A DNA stretch of 64,000 bases, from assembly GCF_035953295.1 (NCBI RefSeq), contig NZ_CP108370.1:3749001-3813000 (forward strand), written 5' to 3'. The notes beneath the pieces are model-generated. The model saw nothing but the letters and a program-made list of their open reading frames with translations, was not told the origin of the DNA and searched no databases. The translations under genes were made by a program, and so were the position numbers. Of this stretch, positions 35,406 through 44,597 are shown piece after piece. The stretch comes from Streptomyces sp. NBC_01335 (GTDB taxonomy: Bacteria; Actinomycetota; Actinomycetes; Streptomycetales; Streptomycetaceae). Position 1 is the stretch's first letter. The number at the start of each line of letters is the position of its first letter.

Positions 35406-36419
35406 TCAGCCGAAGCGGGACTCCACCCAGGAATCGCTGTAGATCGTGTCGAGGTAGCGGTCGCCCCCGTCGGGAAGGATCGCGACGCAGGTGGCACCCG
35501 GCGTGATCCAGGAGGAGGCGTCCAGCAGGGCGGCCATGACGGCGCCGGACGAACCGCCGGCGAGGATCGACTCCTTCGCCAGCAAGGATCGGCAGCCGCG
35601 CACGCAGTCCAGGTCGGTCACCTTCACCACCCGGTCCGCGAGACCGGGGCGCAGCAGCGCCGGGACCACCGCCGCGCCGTGCCCGGGGATGGTGCGGCGG
35701 TGCCGGCGCTCCCAGGCCTCGGGCGGGCCGAAGATCACGCTGCCCACCGCGTCCACCGCCACCACCTGGGTGGGCAGGCCCTCGGCGGCGATGTACTCGG
35801 CGCAGCCGCGCAGCGTGCCGGTGGTGCCGGCGGCCAGGAAGAGGTAGTCGGGAGCCTCGGGGAGCGCCTCGTGGATCTCGCGCATGGTGTGCTGGTGGGC
35901 GAGGGCGTTGTACTCGTTGCCGTACTGGTTGGGCCAGTAGGCGTCGGGCACGGTGTTCAGGAGTTCCCCCACCCGCCTGATCCGGGACGGCAGGTACTCG
36001 CCGGTCTCCGCGTCCCGGTCCACGACCTCGACCGTCGCCCCGTACGCCCGCATGATCGCGGCGTTCTGGGCGGTGGTGCGCGGGTCGGTGACGCAGATCA
36101 GGTCGAGCCGGTAGAAGTTGCAGAGCTGGGCCAGGGCGATACCCAGGTTGCCGGAGGAGGACTCCACGACGGTGGAGATGCCCGGCATCAACACCCCGGT
36201 GGACAACGCGTGTTCGATCATGGAGCGGGCCGCGCGGTCCTTGATGGAGCCGCCCGGGTTGAATCGCTCGCACTTGCCGTAGACCTGGAAGCGCGTGGGC
36301 GGGAAGAGGCGGTCGAGGGCGACCAGCGGGGTGGAGCCGATCGTTGCGATGATGTCCGGATCGCGGGGACGGGCCGCGGTTGCGGCGCGGGTCGCCGCGA
36401 CGGAGGGGGCCACGGTCAT
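35406..36419 (-). CDS. SbnA-like PLP synthase for L-2,3-diaminopropionate (cysteine synthase family)
   Basis: 337 residues of the fold-type II PLP family. The cofactor lysine is Lys60 in FNPGGSIKDRAAR, the substrate loop is ESSSGNLGIALAQ, and the phosphate loop is AAGTTGTLRG. The gene follows the pattern of SbnA, which condenses O-phospho-L-serine with L-glutamate, rather than housekeeping CysK: the SbnB-like gene is adjacent, and there is no serine acetyltransferase. The ATG overlaps the TGA of the LanB-like gene. It supplies the diaminopropionate precursor together with the next gene. Confidence 0.87.
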   Translation of the reverse strand: MTVAPSVAATRAATAARPRDPDIIATIGSTPLVALDRLFPPTRFQVYGKCERFNPGGSIKDRAARSMIEHALSTGVLMPGISTVVESSSGNLGIALAQLCNFYRLDLICVTDPRTTAQNAAIMRAYGATVEVVDRDAETGEYLPSRIRRVGELLNTVPDAYWPNQYGNEYNALAHQHTMREIHEALPEAPDYLFLAAGTTGTLRGCAEYIAAEGLPTQVVAVDAVGSVIFGPPEAWERRHRRTIPGHGAAVVPALLRPGLADRVVKVTDLDCVRGCRSLLAKESILAGGSSGAVMAALLDASSWITPGATCVAILPDGGDRYLDTIYSDSWVESRFG

Positions 36420-38719
36420 TCCGGTACCTTTCTGCTGATCTGCAGCCGGAGTTCGCTGACGTAGCGCTCACCGTCGGCCCCCGTGAGCCACGAGTCCCGG
36501 GGGTGCGGCAGTGGCTCGCTGAGGATCACGGTGGCGTCCGCGTCGAGGAGCCGGGTGCGGCGGACGAGGTTGGCGAAGGAGAGCACGAGGGTGGGGCTGG
36601 TGAAGTCGACCAGGGACGGCTTCGTCTCCTGCGGGAACTTCACGAAGGCCTGGTCGGGCAGCCCGCTCGCGCGCAGCCAGCGCCGTACGGCCAGGTAGTC
36701 GCCCGCCCGGTCGGGCTTGACGGCGAGCGGGATCTCCGCGGCCGGCACCCGCCAGGTCTCCCGGAACAGGACGAGCCCGTCGAGGGCGACGCGCGGGGCG
36801 TGCGGCCGGTCGAGCCCGATCTTGAAGGCGTCCGCGGCGATGATCGACACCGGGACGGCAAGCAGTTCGGCCATGCTCCACCCACGCCCGTCGGGCGTGG
36901 TGGCCGTGACCGTGCCGTCCTGCTCGGCCAGGGTGATCGCGGCGGCCGGGTCGATCCTCGACCGGTCGTCGAACGGCGCCCGGGTGAACCCGATGAGCCG
37001 GTCCCCCGCGCCGACGGGAGCGGGCACCATGCGGCCGCTGTTGCGCTTCCAGTCGACCGGGAGCAGCGGTACCAGACGTGGTGCGCCGATCGCCGCGTTC
37101 ACCTTGTCGCGCAGGGAGCCGGCGTCACTGGTCCAGTCGAGGAACGGCAGGTCGCAGGTGGCGAGGCAGGCGTGCAGCTCGCCGAGGACGACGGTCAGGT
37201 CCCCGTCCGCCTCCCGGACCACCTGGAGGTCGGGGCTGTGCACGGCGAGATGGGGCGAGCGGACCGGGCCGGTGGCGAAGACGGCGCGCGCCCGCCCCTC
37301 GATGTCGGCGACCCGCAGCGCGACCGGCTCCACGCCGTCCGGATCGAGAGCGAGGACCTCGCGCCACTTGCGGGCGAGCTCCGTCGTCGCGGTGTGCACC
37401 GGCCGGGCGCCGTCGCCGCCCCAGAACAGGCCGAGCACCTGCGGCCAGACGTCGGCGAGGGTGACGGGGGAGCGCCGCGACGCGGCAGCCCGGACGAACC
37501 CGGCCACCTCCGCCTCGACCAGCTCCACCAGGCGGTTGCCGAACCAGTCCGCCGCGTCGGCGACCAGGGCGAGCGGCCGGGCGATGCCGTCCAGGAAGCC
37601 GGTGCCGACCTCGACCTGGCAGTCACGCACCGCGTCCTGGTAGCAGAGGGTGCGGCCGGCGTACGCCTTGCCCTCGTCGCGGGACGCGTCGAGTCCGGTC
37701 GTCCGGACGAAGTACTCGTCCAAGTCGTCCAGGCGTGCGGCGAGTTCGTCGGCGCCGGTGGCGGCGTCGATGGCGTCACGGTGCCGGTCGAGTCCGGTGA
37801 GGACGGTCTCGAAGCGGACGAACAGCTCGGGGTCGGCGACGGCGGCGACCCGCCGTCGCAGGATCCGCTCGGCCCGCACGTCGACCGGGATGTTGGCGTC
37901 CCAGCTCAGCACGCGCTGCTTGAGCAGCCGGGTCAGGATCTTCTCGACGCGGGGCCGTGCCCCCTCGGCGTCCCAGCCGTCCTCGCGGACGAGTGCCTCG
38001 ACGATCGCCGCGCCGTTGCGCTCCCCGTCCGCGTGGCCGAGGACCTGCCGGTCCTCCGGCCGCAGCCGCGTCACGCGTCCGCCCGGCAGCAGCAGCCGGT
38101 CGCCGTCGAGGTGGACGTCGGGGCGCGGCAGCGGCGGGAACCACCAGCGGGCTCCGGGCTGGGCGGTCATCCAGTCCGCGACGGCGGCCAGTGCCCAGCG
38201 TTCGAAGTACGTACGGCTGCGCGCGACCAGCCGCTCGCCGTGGTCCACCGCGAGGCCCCCGGGCGCGCGCCCGACGGACATCCAGGCGGCAGGACCGAAG
38301 AAGCCGATGGTCTCGGCCTTGGCGCAGTAGCGCAGCCAGTACATGGCCAGGGTGCGCTCGCGCTGCTTGCGCTTGGACTCCTTGCCCGTGCCGGCGGCGA
38401 GCGCGTCGAGCACGCGGTAGACGGTGCGGTTCTGCCAGGCGATGGCCGTGCGGACCTTCTCGTCACCGGCGAGGACGGCCAGGCGGCGCGTTTCGGCCGC
38501 GCTGTCGGCGAGGTAGGCGGTGGTGAAGCCGTCCTCGTCGCCGCGGTCGGCCGCGTCGGCCGCCGCCGGCCCGCCGAGCAGGTCGAGTCCCGAGGCGGGG
38601 AAGCCGGCGCTGCGCAGCAGCCCGACGCCCCACATGTGCCACTCACTGTCGCCGAGGCGCCGGGTGGGCCGGAAGTCGGCCCAGTCGTGCTCGCGCAGCG
38701 CTTCACGGGTGCTGGTCAC
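36416..38719 (-). CDS. LanB-type lantibiotic dehydratase glutamylation domain, stand-alone
   Basis: 767 residues resembling the amino-terminal glutamylation domain of class I lanthipeptide dehydratases. That domain uses aminoacyl-tRNA to aminoacylate a substrate. Visible similarity includes RKQRERTLAMYWLRYCAKAE followed by TIGFFGPAAW near residue 145, long helical regions, and the late FPQETKPSLVDFTSPTLV segment. The length fits the glutamylation domain alone. The elimination domain of full-length LanB (about 1,000 residues) is absent. No LanC or precursor peptide was seen. It is coupled to genes on both sides (GTGA and ATGA). I infer a tRNA-dependent amide-forming step, as in PEARL enzymes, on a carrier protein or small molecule. 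Confidence 0.78.
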   Translation of the reverse strand: MTSTREALREHDWADFRPTRRLGDSEWHMWGVGLLRSAGFPASGLDLLGGPAAADAADRGDEDGFTTAYLADSAAETRRLAVLAGDEKVRTAIAWQNRTVYRVLDALAAGTGKESKRKQRERTLAMYWLRYCAKAETIGFFGPAAWMSVGRAPGGLAVDHGERLVARSRTYFERWALAAVADWMTAQPGARWWFPPLPRPDVHLDGDRLLLPGGRVTRLRPEDRQVLGHADGERNGAAIVEALVREDGWDAEGARPRVEKILTRLLKQRVLSWDANIPVDVRAERILRRRVAAVADPELFVRFETVLTGLDRHRDAIDAATGADELAARLDDLDEYFVRTTGLDASRDEGKAYAGRTLCYQDAVRDCQVEVGTGFLDGIARPLALVADAADWFGNRLVELVEAEVAGFVRAAASRRSPVTLADVWPQVLGLFWGGDGARPVHTATTELARKWREVLALDPDGVEPVALRVADIEGRARAVFATGPVRSPHLAVHSPDLQVVREADGDLTVVLGELHACLATCDLPFLDWTSDAGSLRDKVNAAIGAPRLVPLLPVDWKRNSGRMVPAPVGAGDRLIGFTRAPFDDRSRIDPAAAITLAEQDGTVTATTPDGRGWSMAELLAVPVSIIAADAFKIGLDRPHAPRVALDGLVLFRETWRVPAAEIPLAVKPDRAGDYLAVRRWLRASGLPDQAFVKFPQETKPSLVDFTSPTLVLSFANLVRRTRLLDADATVILSEPLPHPRDSWLTGADGERYVSELRLQISRKVPE

Positions 38720-39954
38720 GCGACCCGCCTCCCGGGCTCCGCGCCGATGTCCCTGCCGACGCCGGACTCGATGCCGGTGCCGGCCTCTTCGCCCCGCAGC
38801 GCCGCCGCGAGCCGGGCGACCCCCTCGGGGATGCGCTTGCGCGGGACGTTGCTGAAGCAGAGGCGCAGCGCGTCGCCGCACTCCCCGTCGAGCCCGAAGT
38901 GGCTGCCGGGGACGAAGGAGACGCCCTGTTCGGCCGCGGCGCGCGCGAAGCGGCCGGTGTCGGCGCCGCCCTCGTGCCGCAGCCACAGGTAGAAGCCGCC
39001 GTCCGGCCGCTGCCACCGCCAGGGGCCTCCGGTCCCGAGCTCCGCCTCCAGCGCGTCGGCCATCAGGCCGCACCGCTCCCGGTAGCGCTCGCGGTAGGCG
39101 TCGATCAGGCTGTCCCAGCCACCGCGGGTGTGGAACGCGGCGAGCGCGGCCTGGGCGAACGCCGACGGCGACAGCGCCATCACCTCGGTCGTGCGGCGCA
39201 GCCGCTCCGCGACCTGCTCGGGCGCGGCGATCCAGCCGCAACGCAGCCCCGGCGCGAAGACCTTGGAGAAGGTGCCGAGGTAGACGACGTTCGAAGGGTC
39301 GATGCCCTGGAGGGTCTGGACGGTGCCGCCGTCGAAGCCGAGGAGCCCGTAGGGGTTGTCCTCGACGATCAGCAGGTCCAGTTCCCTCGCCACGTCGGCC
39401 AGTCGGTGACGCCGCTCGACGGAGAGGGTCGCGCCGGTGGGGTTCTGGAAGGTCGGGTTGCAGTACAGCATCCGTACGCGCTGTCCGTCGGCCCGCAGCC
39501 GGGCCACGGTCGCCCGCAGCTCCAGCGGGTCGAGTCCTTCGGCGTCCTCGGGGGCCCCGTGCAGGCGCAGTCCCGCCGTACGGAACGCGGTGGCCGCGCC
39601 CGGGTAGGCGGGGGTCTGGCACAGGACGGTCTCCCCCGGCGAGGCGAGGCCGAGGCCGATGGCCAGCAGCCCCATCTGGGATCCGGCGGTCGGCACCAAG
39701 TGCGCGGCGCCGGTCCTGCCGCCCTCGCGGGCCATCAGGTCGGTGATGGCGGGGACGAGGGCCTTGGCCACGTGCGGAGTGCTGTACTGGAGCGCGATCC
39801 GGCCGCCGATCCGGGTCAGCCGGGCGAACTGCTCCGAGAGTTCCTTCAGGGGCAGCAGGTCGAGGTCCGGCAGGCCGCCGGCGAACGAGATCAGATCACC
39901 GCCCCGTTCGAAGAGCTGCGGCATCTCGGCCGCGGGTCTTATGTCGGTCCACAT
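38716..39954 (-). CDS. PLP-dependent aminotransferase, class I/II (MocR/LysN-like)
   Basis: 412 residues with fold-type I features: LISFAGGLPD at the amino end, TAGSQMGLLAIG, CNPTFQNPTGATLS, IVEDNPYGLLGFDGG, and the cofactor lysine Lys231 in GTFSKVFAPGLRCGW. It resembles 2-aminoadipate or aromatic aminotransferases without the GntR DNA-binding domain. ATG 39954 has GGGGAG upstream. The gene starts five bases after the acyl carrier gene ends and overlaps the LanB-like start. It may make or modify an amino-acid building block. The substrate cannot be read from the sequence. Confidence 0.87.
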   Translation of the reverse strand: MWTDIRPAAEMPQLFERGGDLISFAGGLPDLDLLPLKELSEQFARLTRIGGRIALQYSTPHVAKALVPAITDLMAREGGRTGAAHLVPTAGSQMGLLAIGLGLASPGETVLCQTPAYPGAATAFRTAGLRLHGAPEDAEGLDPLELRATVARLRADGQRVRMLYCNPTFQNPTGATLSVERRHRLADVARELDLLIVEDNPYGLLGFDGGTVQTLQGIDPSNVVYLGTFSKVFAPGLRCGWIAAPEQVAERLRRTTEVMALSPSAFAQAALAAFHTRGGWDSLIDAYRERYRERCGLMADALEAELGTGGPWRWQRPDGGFYLWLRHEGGADTGRFARAAAEQGVSFVPGSHFGLDGECGDALRLCFSNVPRKRIPEGVARLAAALRGEEAGTGIESGVGRDIGAEPGRRVA

Positions 39955-39959
39955 GGCGG

Positions 39960-40214
39960 TCAGCTCCCCGAGAACGCGTGCGCGCCGCTCGCCAGCTGCT
40001 CGTGCACGAGCCTGAGCAGGCCGGCCGACGAGGTGAGCGAGAGGTCGGCGAGCGCGTCGGGGTCCAGCTCGATGCCGAACCGGTCCTCCACGGCCATCAC
40101 CAGGGCGACGGTGTGGAGCGAGTCCACGCCGAGGTCCACGAGCGGCACTTCGGAGCTGGTGACCTTCACGACGCATATCTCCTCTACGAGCTGGTCAAAC
40201 TGCGACTGGTCCAT
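39960..40214 (-). CDS. Acyl/peptidyl carrier protein
   Basis: A second carrier protein of 84 residues. The attachment Ser32 lies in DLGVDSLHTVALVMA. It starts at ATG 40214 with AGGGAG upstream, overlapping the end of the adenylating ligase by 20 bases. This tight coupling suggests that the ligase loads this carrier, and the LanB-like and aminotransferase genes downstream may act on the loaded form. It differs clearly from the carrier at 33220. Confidence 0.9.
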   Translation of the reverse strand: MDQSQFDQLVEEICVVKVTSSEVPLVDLGVDSLHTVALVMAVEDRFGIELDPDALADLSLTSSAGLLRLVHEQLASGAHAFSGS

Positions 40215-41739
40215 GGGAGCTCCCTGTGAGTGCGGCGGGGACGGTGGTGACGGCCGTGGCGACGGCCGGGGAGGGTGTGGCGGCGCCGGCCCCGAGCAGC
40301 AGGCCGACGGCAGCGCGGTCGGGCTTGCCGTTGGCGGTCAGCGGCACGGTGTCGAGCGGGACGATCGCGTCGGGAAGGCGGGCCGGGTCCAGCAGGCGGG
40401 CGAGAGCGGTACGGACCTCGTGCGGGTCGAGAGCGGTCTGCACGGCGAGCAGGAAGGGGGCGTCCTCGACGGCGGGGCGCGGGGCGACGGCGGCGTACAC
40501 GCCGGGGACGCGCTCGGCGGCGAGCTCGATCTCCGACAGGCCCATCCGCACACCGCGCCGTTTGATCATGTCGTCGTCACGGCCGACGAAGTACAGCAGT
40601 CCGTCGGCGTCGAGCCGGCCCTGATCGCCGGTGTGCAGCTCCAGGGAGCCGTCGGCGCGGCGCACGTACCGGCTCTGCCGCTCCAGCGGGACCCCCCAGT
40701 ACCCGGCCATCACGGTCTCGCCCTCGACGACGATCTCGCCGACCTCCCCCGGGGGGAGGGTCCGCCCGTCCGGGCCGACCGTCCGGACCAGAACACCGGG
40801 GATGGCGCGGCCCACCGAGTCGGGATGCCGCTCGTAGAGCGCCGGGTCCAGGACCGAGATGCGCTTGCACTCGGTCATGCCGTACATCGAGGCGAAGCCG
40901 GAGCCCGGAAAGACGTCGAGCAGTTCGCGCATCACGGCGGTGCTGGGCCGTGCACCGGTGTTGGTGAACAGCCGGACGCTGGTGGCGCGGCGCAGCTTCC
41001 GCTGCAACAGGACGAGGATCTGCGCGAGCGAGGGCACCAGCGGGACGACGGTGACTCCGTGGCGCTCGATCACCCGGATCAGGCCGAGGTCGCCTCCCCG
41101 GTCGGTGAGCACCAGGGCCGAACCGTTGAGCGTGCACAGCAGGGCCTGGTAGAGGCCGTAGTCGAAGGAGAGCGGCAGCCGGCACAGCACCACGTCGTCG
41201 CCGCGGTAACCGAGGGCCGCGTCGACCGCGCGGACCGCGGCGAGGATCTGCCGGTGCGGGCAGACGACGCCCTTGGGGCGGCCGGTGGTGCCGGAGGTGT
41301 AGATCAGCAGGGCGACCGCGTCGTCCGCGACCTCGGCGGTGGTGTGGTCGGCGGGCGTGTGCTCGATCTCGCGCACGGCCCGCTCCACCTCCACGGTCCT
41401 CCGGGCGCTGCCGCCCGCGGTGGGCGGGCAGACGGCGAGAGCGGCCGTGCAGTCCCGCACGATGTGGTCGAGCTGGTGGTCCGTGAGGTCGGGGTGCACC
41501 GGGACGAACACCGCCCCGATGCGGAACGCGGCCCACAGGAGGGCGAGGAAGGTACGGTCGCCGCCACCGGCGTAGACGACACGGTCACCCGCACCCACTC
41601 CCTGACCGCGCAGCCAGCCGGCCGCCCGGTCGGACTCGGCGCCCAGCTCCGCGTAGGTCAGCGACCCGGCGGCGTCGACGAGGGCGAGGTGCCCGGGGCG
41701 CTCGGCGCGGGCACGTGCGAACAGCTCAGACACCGGCAT
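40195..41739 (-). CDS. Adenylate-forming acyl/amino-acid ligase (stand-alone A domain)
   Basis: 514 residues of the ANL superfamily. The ATP loop is LIYTSGTTGRPKGVV. The A5 region is YGMTECKRIS, A7 is HTGDQGRLDADGLLYF, A8 is RGVRMGLSEIE, and the terminal catalytic lysine is in TANGKPDRAAV. It activates a carboxylic acid as the adenylate and passes it to CoA or a carrier. Overlap with the carrier gene favours direct loading. I chose ATG 41739 with AGGAGG nine bases upstream, which overlaps the end of the acyltransferase gene by 14 bases. The specificity residues do not let me name the acid. Confidence 0.9.
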   Translation of the reverse strand: MPVSELFARARAERPGHLALVDAAGSLTYAELGAESDRAAGWLRGQGVGAGDRVVYAGGGDRTFLALLWAAFRIGAVFVPVHPDLTDHQLDHIVRDCTAALAVCPPTAGGSARRTVEVERAVREIEHTPADHTTAEVADDAVALLIYTSGTTGRPKGVVCPHRQILAAVRAVDAALGYRGDDVVLCRLPLSFDYGLYQALLCTLNGSALVLTDRGGDLGLIRVIERHGVTVVPLVPSLAQILVLLQRKLRRATSVRLFTNTGARPSTAVMRELLDVFPGSGFASMYGMTECKRISVLDPALYERHPDSVGRAIPGVLVRTVGPDGRTLPPGEVGEIVVEGETVMAGYWGVPLERQSRYVRRADGSLELHTGDQGRLDADGLLYFVGRDDDMIKRRGVRMGLSEIELAAERVPGVYAAVAPRPAVEDAPFLLAVQTALDPHEVRTALARLLDPARLPDAIVPLDTVPLTANGKPDRAAVGLLLGAGAATPSPAVATAVTTVPAALTGSSHGPVAV

Positions 41740-42676
41740 GGACGAGGTCCTCCTTCCAGGCGACTGCGGCACCGATCCGGGAGCGCACCTTGTCGAGGTC
41801 CCGGGGCGCGGTGACGCAGACGACGGCCAGCTCGGGAAGCTGGCGCTTGAGGATGCCCGCGAGGGTGCGGGCGGGCGGCAGACAGACCGTCACCTCGGGT
41901 GCGATCCGGCCGAGCGACTCCAGGCACAGGTCCCAGCGCACCGGCTTGACCACCTGCTCGACCAGGCGGCGGCGGATGTCGTCCGGTTCGCGGACGACCG
42001 AACCGTCGGCGTTCGACAGGAGGGATCCGGTCGGCCGCCGGAAGGGTGTCCGCTCGGCCGCCGCGGCGACGGCCCGGCGCGCGGACTCCATGTACGGGGT
42101 GTGGAAGGCGCCGGCGACCTGGAGCATCTTCACCGTGGCGGAGGGCGGCGGGGCGGCCACGAGCCGCTCCAGCTCCGCCGTGGGTCCGGCCGCGACGATC
42201 TGCCCCGGGCCGTTGAACGTGGCCGCGTACAGGCCCAGTTCGCGGATGCGGCCGAGCACGTCGGACTCCTCGCCGCCGACCACGGCCGCCATCGAGGTGG
42301 GTACCTCGGCACAGGCCACGGCCATCGCCCGGCCACGCACCGCGGCCAGCCGCACGGCGTCGGCGGGGTCGAGCACTCCGGCGTACACCGCCGCGGTCAG
42401 CTCCCCCACCGAGTGCCCGGCGGCCACCAGCGGGCCGTCCGGCTCGGCCAGGGTGAGCGCCTCGTGGGCGAGGAGCCCGGCGGCGACCAGGAGCGGCTGG
42501 GTGTTCTCGGTACGGGCGATCTCCGCGGCCGGCGCCTTGCCGCCGAGGTGCACGAGGTCCACATCGGCGGCCTCGGACCAGGCGCGCAGCCGCTCGGCGT
42601 GCACCGGGTCGCGCAGCCAGCCGGCCAGCATGCCCGGGGTCTGGGAGCCCTGCCCCGGTACAACGAATGCGTACAT
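41726..42676 (-). CDS. Malonyl-CoA:ACP transacylase (FabD-like)
   Basis: 316 residues. It begins MYAFVVPGQGSQTPGML and carries the nucleophile Ser89 in AAGHSVGELTAAVYAG. The paired His is in VAGAFHTPYME. These are the features of discrete acyltransferases that load malonyl units onto carrier proteins. ATG 42676 follows AAAGGAG. It is the third gene of the operon and presumably feeds the ketosynthase didomain. Chain extender specificity (malonyl or other) cannot be decided with certainty; the FH in GAFHT is the pattern usually seen with malonyl. Confidence 0.92.
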   Translation of the reverse strand: MYAFVVPGQGSQTPGMLAGWLRDPVHAERLRAWSEAADVDLVHLGGKAPAAEIARTENTQPLLVAAGLLAHEALTLAEPDGPLVAAGHSVGELTAAVYAGVLDPADAVRLAAVRGRAMAVACAEVPTSMAAVVGGEESDVLGRIRELGLYAATFNGPGQIVAAGPTAELERLVAAPPPSATVKMLQVAGAFHTPYMESARRAVAAAAERTPFRRPTGSLLSNADGSVVREPDDIRRRLVEQVVKPVRWDLCLESLGRIAPEVTVCLPPARTLAGILKRQLPELAVVCVTAPRDLDKVRSRIGAAVAWKEDLVHAGV

Positions 42677-42771
42677 GAGTTCGAATCTCCTTTCGTAGGG
42701 GTGTCGTTGACCGGTGCGGGGCCCGGTGTCGGAGGCGGAAAGGTCGGACGGTGGCAAGGGGCGCCGCCGGC

Positions 42772-43563
42772 TCAGTTGCGGCCGGTGCTCTTACGGAAGC
42801 GGCGTACGGCCATGAAGGAGAAGGCCGCGAACCAGGCGACGGTGTTGACCACCGCCATCGCGAGGCTGGAGTGCTCACCGCTGAAGGAGTAGCCCTCGGT
42901 CAGGCTGTAGCGGGCGAGGGTGGAGACGCCGAACATCGGCGAGTAGCGGGAGATCTCCAGCATGGTGCCGGACAGCGGGATGAAGAGGTTGCCGAGGAAG
43001 GCGAGCGCGGTCATGGTCAGACCCGGCATGTGCATCACGGTGTCGGGCTTGAGAGCGAGCCCCAGCGTGATGCCGAGGGCGGCGAAGACGGCCGCGCCGA
43101 GCCACGCCACCAGCAGGGACGTCACCCACACCGTGGCCGTGGCCTCCACCCCGGTGAACACACCGAGCACGCCCACGACGGCCACCGGCACCGCCGCCAT
43201 GATCACGGAGGACAGCACCTTGACGAAGAGGTAACCGGGAGGGGCGAGCGGGCTGAGCGCCATGGTGCGCATCCAGCCGGACGCCTTCTCCACCGAGATG
43301 GTGGCCGCGGAGCTGACCGCCGCGGTCGCCGCTCCGTACACGGCGATGCCGGTCATCATCCAGGCCGCGAAGTTGCCGTGCGGGAGGGTGGCACCGTCGG
43401 GTTCGGTACGGAAGAGAGCCAGGTAGAGGACGGCCGGCAACAGCAGCGTGAAGATCGTGGTCTGCCGGTTGAAGCGGCGGCGCAGTTCATAGCCGATGAA
43501 GACGGAGTTGACGCCGCTGAACGGCGAGGTCCGCGCCTGGTGGGTGGCTGAGGCGGCGCTCAT
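42772..43563 (-). CDS. ABC-2 type exporter, permease
   Basis: 263 residues with six hydrophobic segments. They include TTIFTLLLPAVLYLALF, VIMAAVPVAVVGVLGVFTGV and LTMTALAFLGNLFIPLSGTM, the last being typical of drug-export ABC-2 permeases. The ATG overlaps the ATPase TGA. A 95-base gap separates it from the transacylase gene. It forms an exporter with the first gene of the operon, likely for the cluster's product. Confidence 0.88.
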   Translation of the reverse strand: MSAASATHQARTSPFSGVNSVFIGYELRRRFNRQTTIFTLLLPAVLYLALFRTEPDGATLPHGNFAAWMMTGIAVYGAATAAVSSAATISVEKASGWMRTMALSPLAPPGYLFVKVLSSVIMAAVPVAVVGVLGVFTGVEATATVWVTSLLVAWLGAAVFAALGITLGLALKPDTVMHMPGLTMTALAFLGNLFIPLSGTMLEISRYSPMFGVSTLARYSLTEGYSFSGEHSSLAMAVVNTVAWFAAFSFMAVRRFRKSTGRN

Positions 43564-44516
43564 CGGGTGCCCCCTTCGGTACGGCTGTGGTGGGTGAGGG
43601 TCATGAAGGCCTCTTCGAGGCTGCGCGTGGTGACCTCGATGTCGGTGGCGGCCGTCTGCTCGATCAGCAGACGCAGCAGCGCGTCGGAGTCGGTGGTGTC
43701 GAAGTGGTACCGGCCGCCGCGCGGGGTGCACGAGCGGACCAGCGGGGACCGCGCGAGGGCGGCGGCGCCCTGCTCGCCGATCCGCGCCGACACGGTGCGC
43801 CCGCTGAGAGCGGACCGCACGTCGGACACCGCACCGTCGACGACGACACGACCGCGGTCGATCATCACCACCCGGTCGGCGAACCGGTCCGCTTCCTCCA
43901 TGTAGTGGGTGGCGAACATGACCGTCATGCCGCGCTCCGTGTCCTCACGGACCGTGGCCCAGAACTCCCGGCGGGCGACGACGTCCATGCCGGCCGTCGG
44001 CTCGTCCAGGACCAGCAACTCGGGCCCGGAGAGCAGGGCGAGGGCGAACCGCAGCCGCTGCTGCTCGCCGCCGGAGCACTCCGCGACGCGACGGCCGCGC
44101 AGTTGGTCGAGTCCGGCCCGGGCCAGCACCCCGTCGACGTCGGCACCGGGGTGCAGCGAACCGAGCATCCGTACGGTGGCCTCGACGCTCAGATCGGGCA
44201 GCAGCCCGCCCGACTGGAGCACCGCGGCGACCTGTCCGGAGCGCACCACCTGCTGGGGCTCACGTCCGAACAGTCGCACCGAGCCCTCGTCGGGCCGCGT
44301 CAGCCCGAGCAGCATGTCGATGGTGGTCGTCTTGCCGGCGCCGTTCGGACCGAGGAAGGCCACGATCTCACCCCGCCGGATGCGCAGGTCGATGCCGTCG
44401 ACGGCGGTGAACCGCTCTCCCTTGGCATCGGTGAACCGCTTCACGACAGAGTCGAGCCGGACGGCATCCGAGGACGTCACCTCCTCGGTCACCTGGCGCG
44501 GTCGGGTTTCGATCAT
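43560..44516 (-). CDS. ABC-2 type exporter, ATP-binding protein (first gene of the biosynthetic operon)
   Basis: 318 residues of the DrrA/CcmA type. Walker A is GPNGAGKTTT, the signature is ECSGGEQQRL (Leu replaced by Cys), Walker B is LLVLDEPTAGMD, and the H-loop is MFATHYMEEAD. The carboxyl extension ends in LEEAFMTLT. ATG 44516 has GAGG upstream. This is the first gene after the promoter region with the 22-bp repeats. Export or resistance genes at the head of the operon fit an antibiotic-like product. Confidence 0.9.
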   Translation of the reverse strand: MIETRPRQVTEEVTSSDAVRLDSVVKRFTDAKGERFTAVDGIDLRIRRGEIVAFLGPNGAGKTTTIDMLLGLTRPDEGSVRLFGREPQQVVRSGQVAAVLQSGGLLPDLSVEATVRMLGSLHPGADVDGVLARAGLDQLRGRRVAECSGGEQQRLRFALALLSGPELLVLDEPTAGMDVVARREFWATVREDTERGMTVMFATHYMEEADRFADRVVMIDRGRVVVDGAVSDVRSALSGRTVSARIGEQGAAALARSPLVRSCTPRGGRYHFDTTDSDALLRLLIEQTAATDIEVTTRSLEEAFMTLTHHSRTEGGTR

Positions 44517-44597
44517 CTTCGGGTCCTCACGATCTGGGTGGGGGCGGCCTGGCAGGGGCCACTCTTCCGGGACCGCCTATCCGCCCCTGCCCGCCGG

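Noticed and set aside
35406..36419. Housekeeping cysteine synthase CysK
   Set aside because: The adjacent SbnB-like gene, the operon context and the absence of a serine acetyltransferase favour diaminopropionate synthesis.
36416..38719. Lanthipeptide (RiPP) cluster
   Set aside because: No LanC, no elimination domain and no precursor peptide with a Ser/Thr/Cys-rich core were seen. The surrounding genes are polyketide and amino-acid types.
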